A DNA stretch of 6,554 bases from an uncultured Magnetococcales bacterium (GTDB lineage Bacteria; Pseudomonadota; Magnetococcia; Magnetococcales; Magnetaquicoccaceae). Positions 5,748 to 6,554 of this stretch are shown in pieces. Position 1 is the first letter of the stretch; every line of letters starts with the position of its first letter. Location of the stretch: contig CAIWLA010000034.1 in assembly GCA_903913345.1 (NCBI GenBank), positions 1-6,554 on the forward strand, in the 5' to 3' direction. The notes beneath the pieces were generated by a model that was given only the letters and a program-made list of their open reading frames with translations, had not been told where the DNA came from and did not search any database. A program made the translations under genes and the position numbers.

Positions 5748-5781
5748 GGCTGATGGCGTCCATCCCGCAGACGGATCAGCC
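5748..5781 (-). other. Intercistronic stem-loop across the PP2C stop codon
   Basis: A perfect 7-bp inverted repeat, GGCTGAT (5748-5754) with ATCAGCC (5775-5781), is extended inward by CGTC (5757-5760) pairing with GACG (5770-5773), leaving a 9-nt loop. On the minus-strand mRNA the upstream arm contains the PP2C stop codon and the downstream arm ends 17 nt before the STAS ribosome site. No U-run follows, so it is not a simple terminator; an mRNA-stability, processing or attenuation role is possible. Confidence 0.55.
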
Positions 5782-6554
5782 GGTTATTTCCAAAAGGGTC
5801 AGATCATCCTCCTGTTCGCGACCATTCCGATAGGCCTCGACCAGCGTGGCAATCTTTTCCAGTGGTTCTCCTTGTTCCACAAGCGTTGTGATCCAGGTTT
5901 CCAGGGCATCCATGCCGAGTTGACTCCCATCCGCTCCCATCGTCTCGGTAATGCCGTCGGTGGTGATAAAAACCCGATCTCCCGGCTGCAACACGACCTC
6001 GGCCGGGGGATCTTCAGGCCGGACCAGGATGCCTCTGGGGAGAAATCCGGATTCGATCCGGGCCAGTCGTTGGCCCGCCCGCAGGATGAGAATATCGGGA
6101 CCGGCACAATTCCAGACCCGCAGATGGTCCCGTCCGGGCGTCAACTCCAGGAACGCCCCCACGAGAAACATGCTGCTCGGTATCTGCTGACAGAGCTTCT
6201 GGTTGATGGCCTGGACAATGTGGTCCATATCCACCCCCTGGCTGGAGAGGGTGCAAAAAATGTCCGCCGTCATCGGTCCACAAAGGGCGGCGGCAATGCC
6301 GTGTCCGGTAAAGTCAGCCACCATGATATGCTGTCCGCCATCGGGACGGCGGGTGGACAGGAGCAGATCCCCGGATATTTGATCCATCGGCAGCGACAAG
6401 AAACGGATATTGTGGCCATAAAAGGGATGAAAGGCATTCATTTTTTCAATGACGCCACGCACAATTTTTTGTTCGTTTTCCAGGCGATCACGATGGTGGA
6501 TGATCTCCTGCCGGGCCAGATGGAGGGCCAAATGGTTGCGCACCCGTGCCAGGA
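5776..6554 (-). CDS. PP2C/SpoIIE-type serine phosphatase, probably REC-linked; 5' end outside the window
   Basis: The visible 258 residues are the C-terminal part of a PPM/SpoIIE-family phosphatase that would dephosphorylate the STAS protein. Numbering from the first full codon (6552), metal-binding aspartates lie in ISGD (D62), ADFTGHG (D80), TTDGITE (D199) and EDDLTL (D249/D250), the expected PPM order. The frame stays open to the edge. The first residues read LARVRNHLALHLARQ, then a helix RDRLENEQKIVRGVIEKM. LARVRxHLxLH is the usual end of the last receiver helix plus linker in REC-PP2C regulators, so an N-terminal receiver is expected upstream (inference). A GTG at 6543 could be mistaken for a start but has no ribosome site in view and is interior. 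The gene precedes the STAS gene by 55 nt. The family call is firm; the receiver is likely but not seen. Confidence 0.93.
   Translation of the reverse strand, partial: LARVRNHLALHLARQEIIHHRDRLENEQKIVRGVIEKMNAFHPFYGHNIRFLSLPMDQISGDLLLSTRRPDGGQHIMVADFTGHGIAAALCGPMTADIFCTLSSQGVDMDHIVQAINQKLCQQIPSSMFLVGAFLELTPGRDHLRVWNCAGPDILILRAGQRLARIESGFLPRGILVRPEDPPAEVVLQPGDRVFITTDGITETMGADGSQLGMDALETWITTLVEQGEPLEKIATLVEAYRNGREQEDDLTLLEITG

Noticed and set aside
1..6554. CRISPR arrays, insertion sequences, prophage or integrase remnants, attachment sites beside the tRNAs
   Set aside because: No regularly spaced repeats, no transposase or integrase coding, and no duplicated tRNA 3' end were found on either strand.

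Overview
The window looks like a moderately GC-rich (my estimate about 58%) Gram-negative proteobacterial chromosome. Supporting signs are Shine-Dalgarno sites, a textbook sigma70 promoter, a CspA-type cold-shock gene, a Sec signal peptide, CCA-encoding tRNA genes, and a large multi-domain hybrid histidine kinase beside partner-switching genes. The mix of a DUF1640-like coiled-coil protein and a Cys/His-rich GAF hybrid kinase would fit an environmental, signalling-rich lineage such as Magnetococcales or relatives, but I cannot fix the taxon from the sequence alone.

Layout, left to right. (1) 3-170 (+) is the end of a cold-shock protein gene, closed by a strong intrinsic terminator (183-220). 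(2) 259-642 (+) is a stand-alone histidine phosphotransfer (Hpt) protein with a C8 tract near its start. (3) 653-931 (-) is a small convergent coiled-coil/membrane-anchored protein resembling DUF1640. (4) 1096-4062 (+) is a 988-residue soluble hybrid histidine kinase (REC-PAS-PAS-coil-GAF-HisKA-HATPase-REC) behind a near-consensus promoter at 1045-1074. (5) 4155-4550 (+) is a predicted exported protein with an extremely lysine-rich tail. (6) 4565-4649 and 4750-4826 (-) are tRNA-Leu(UAG) and tRNA-His(GUG). (7) 4918 to beyond 6554 (-) is a three-gene partner-switching operon: PP2C/SpoIIE phosphatase (5' end outside the window, apparently preceded by a receiver domain), STAS anti-anti-sigma-like protein, and RsbW-like serine kinase/anti-sigma-like protein.

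How the parts may work together (inference). The hybrid kinase has no Hpt domain of its own, and a free Hpt protein lies about 450 bp upstream of it. The phosphatase of the partner switch appears to carry an N-terminal receiver. Together these could form a phosphorelay feeding a partner switch: kinase, then Hpt, then REC-PP2C, which dephosphorylates the STAS protein and so frees or captures the RsbW-like partner. The Pseudomonas aeruginosa HptB-HsbR-HsbA pathway is the closest known parallel. No sigma factor gene is visible, so the output is unknown. No stretch longer than 300 bases lacks a gene; the longest gap is 932-1095, which holds the kinase promoter.
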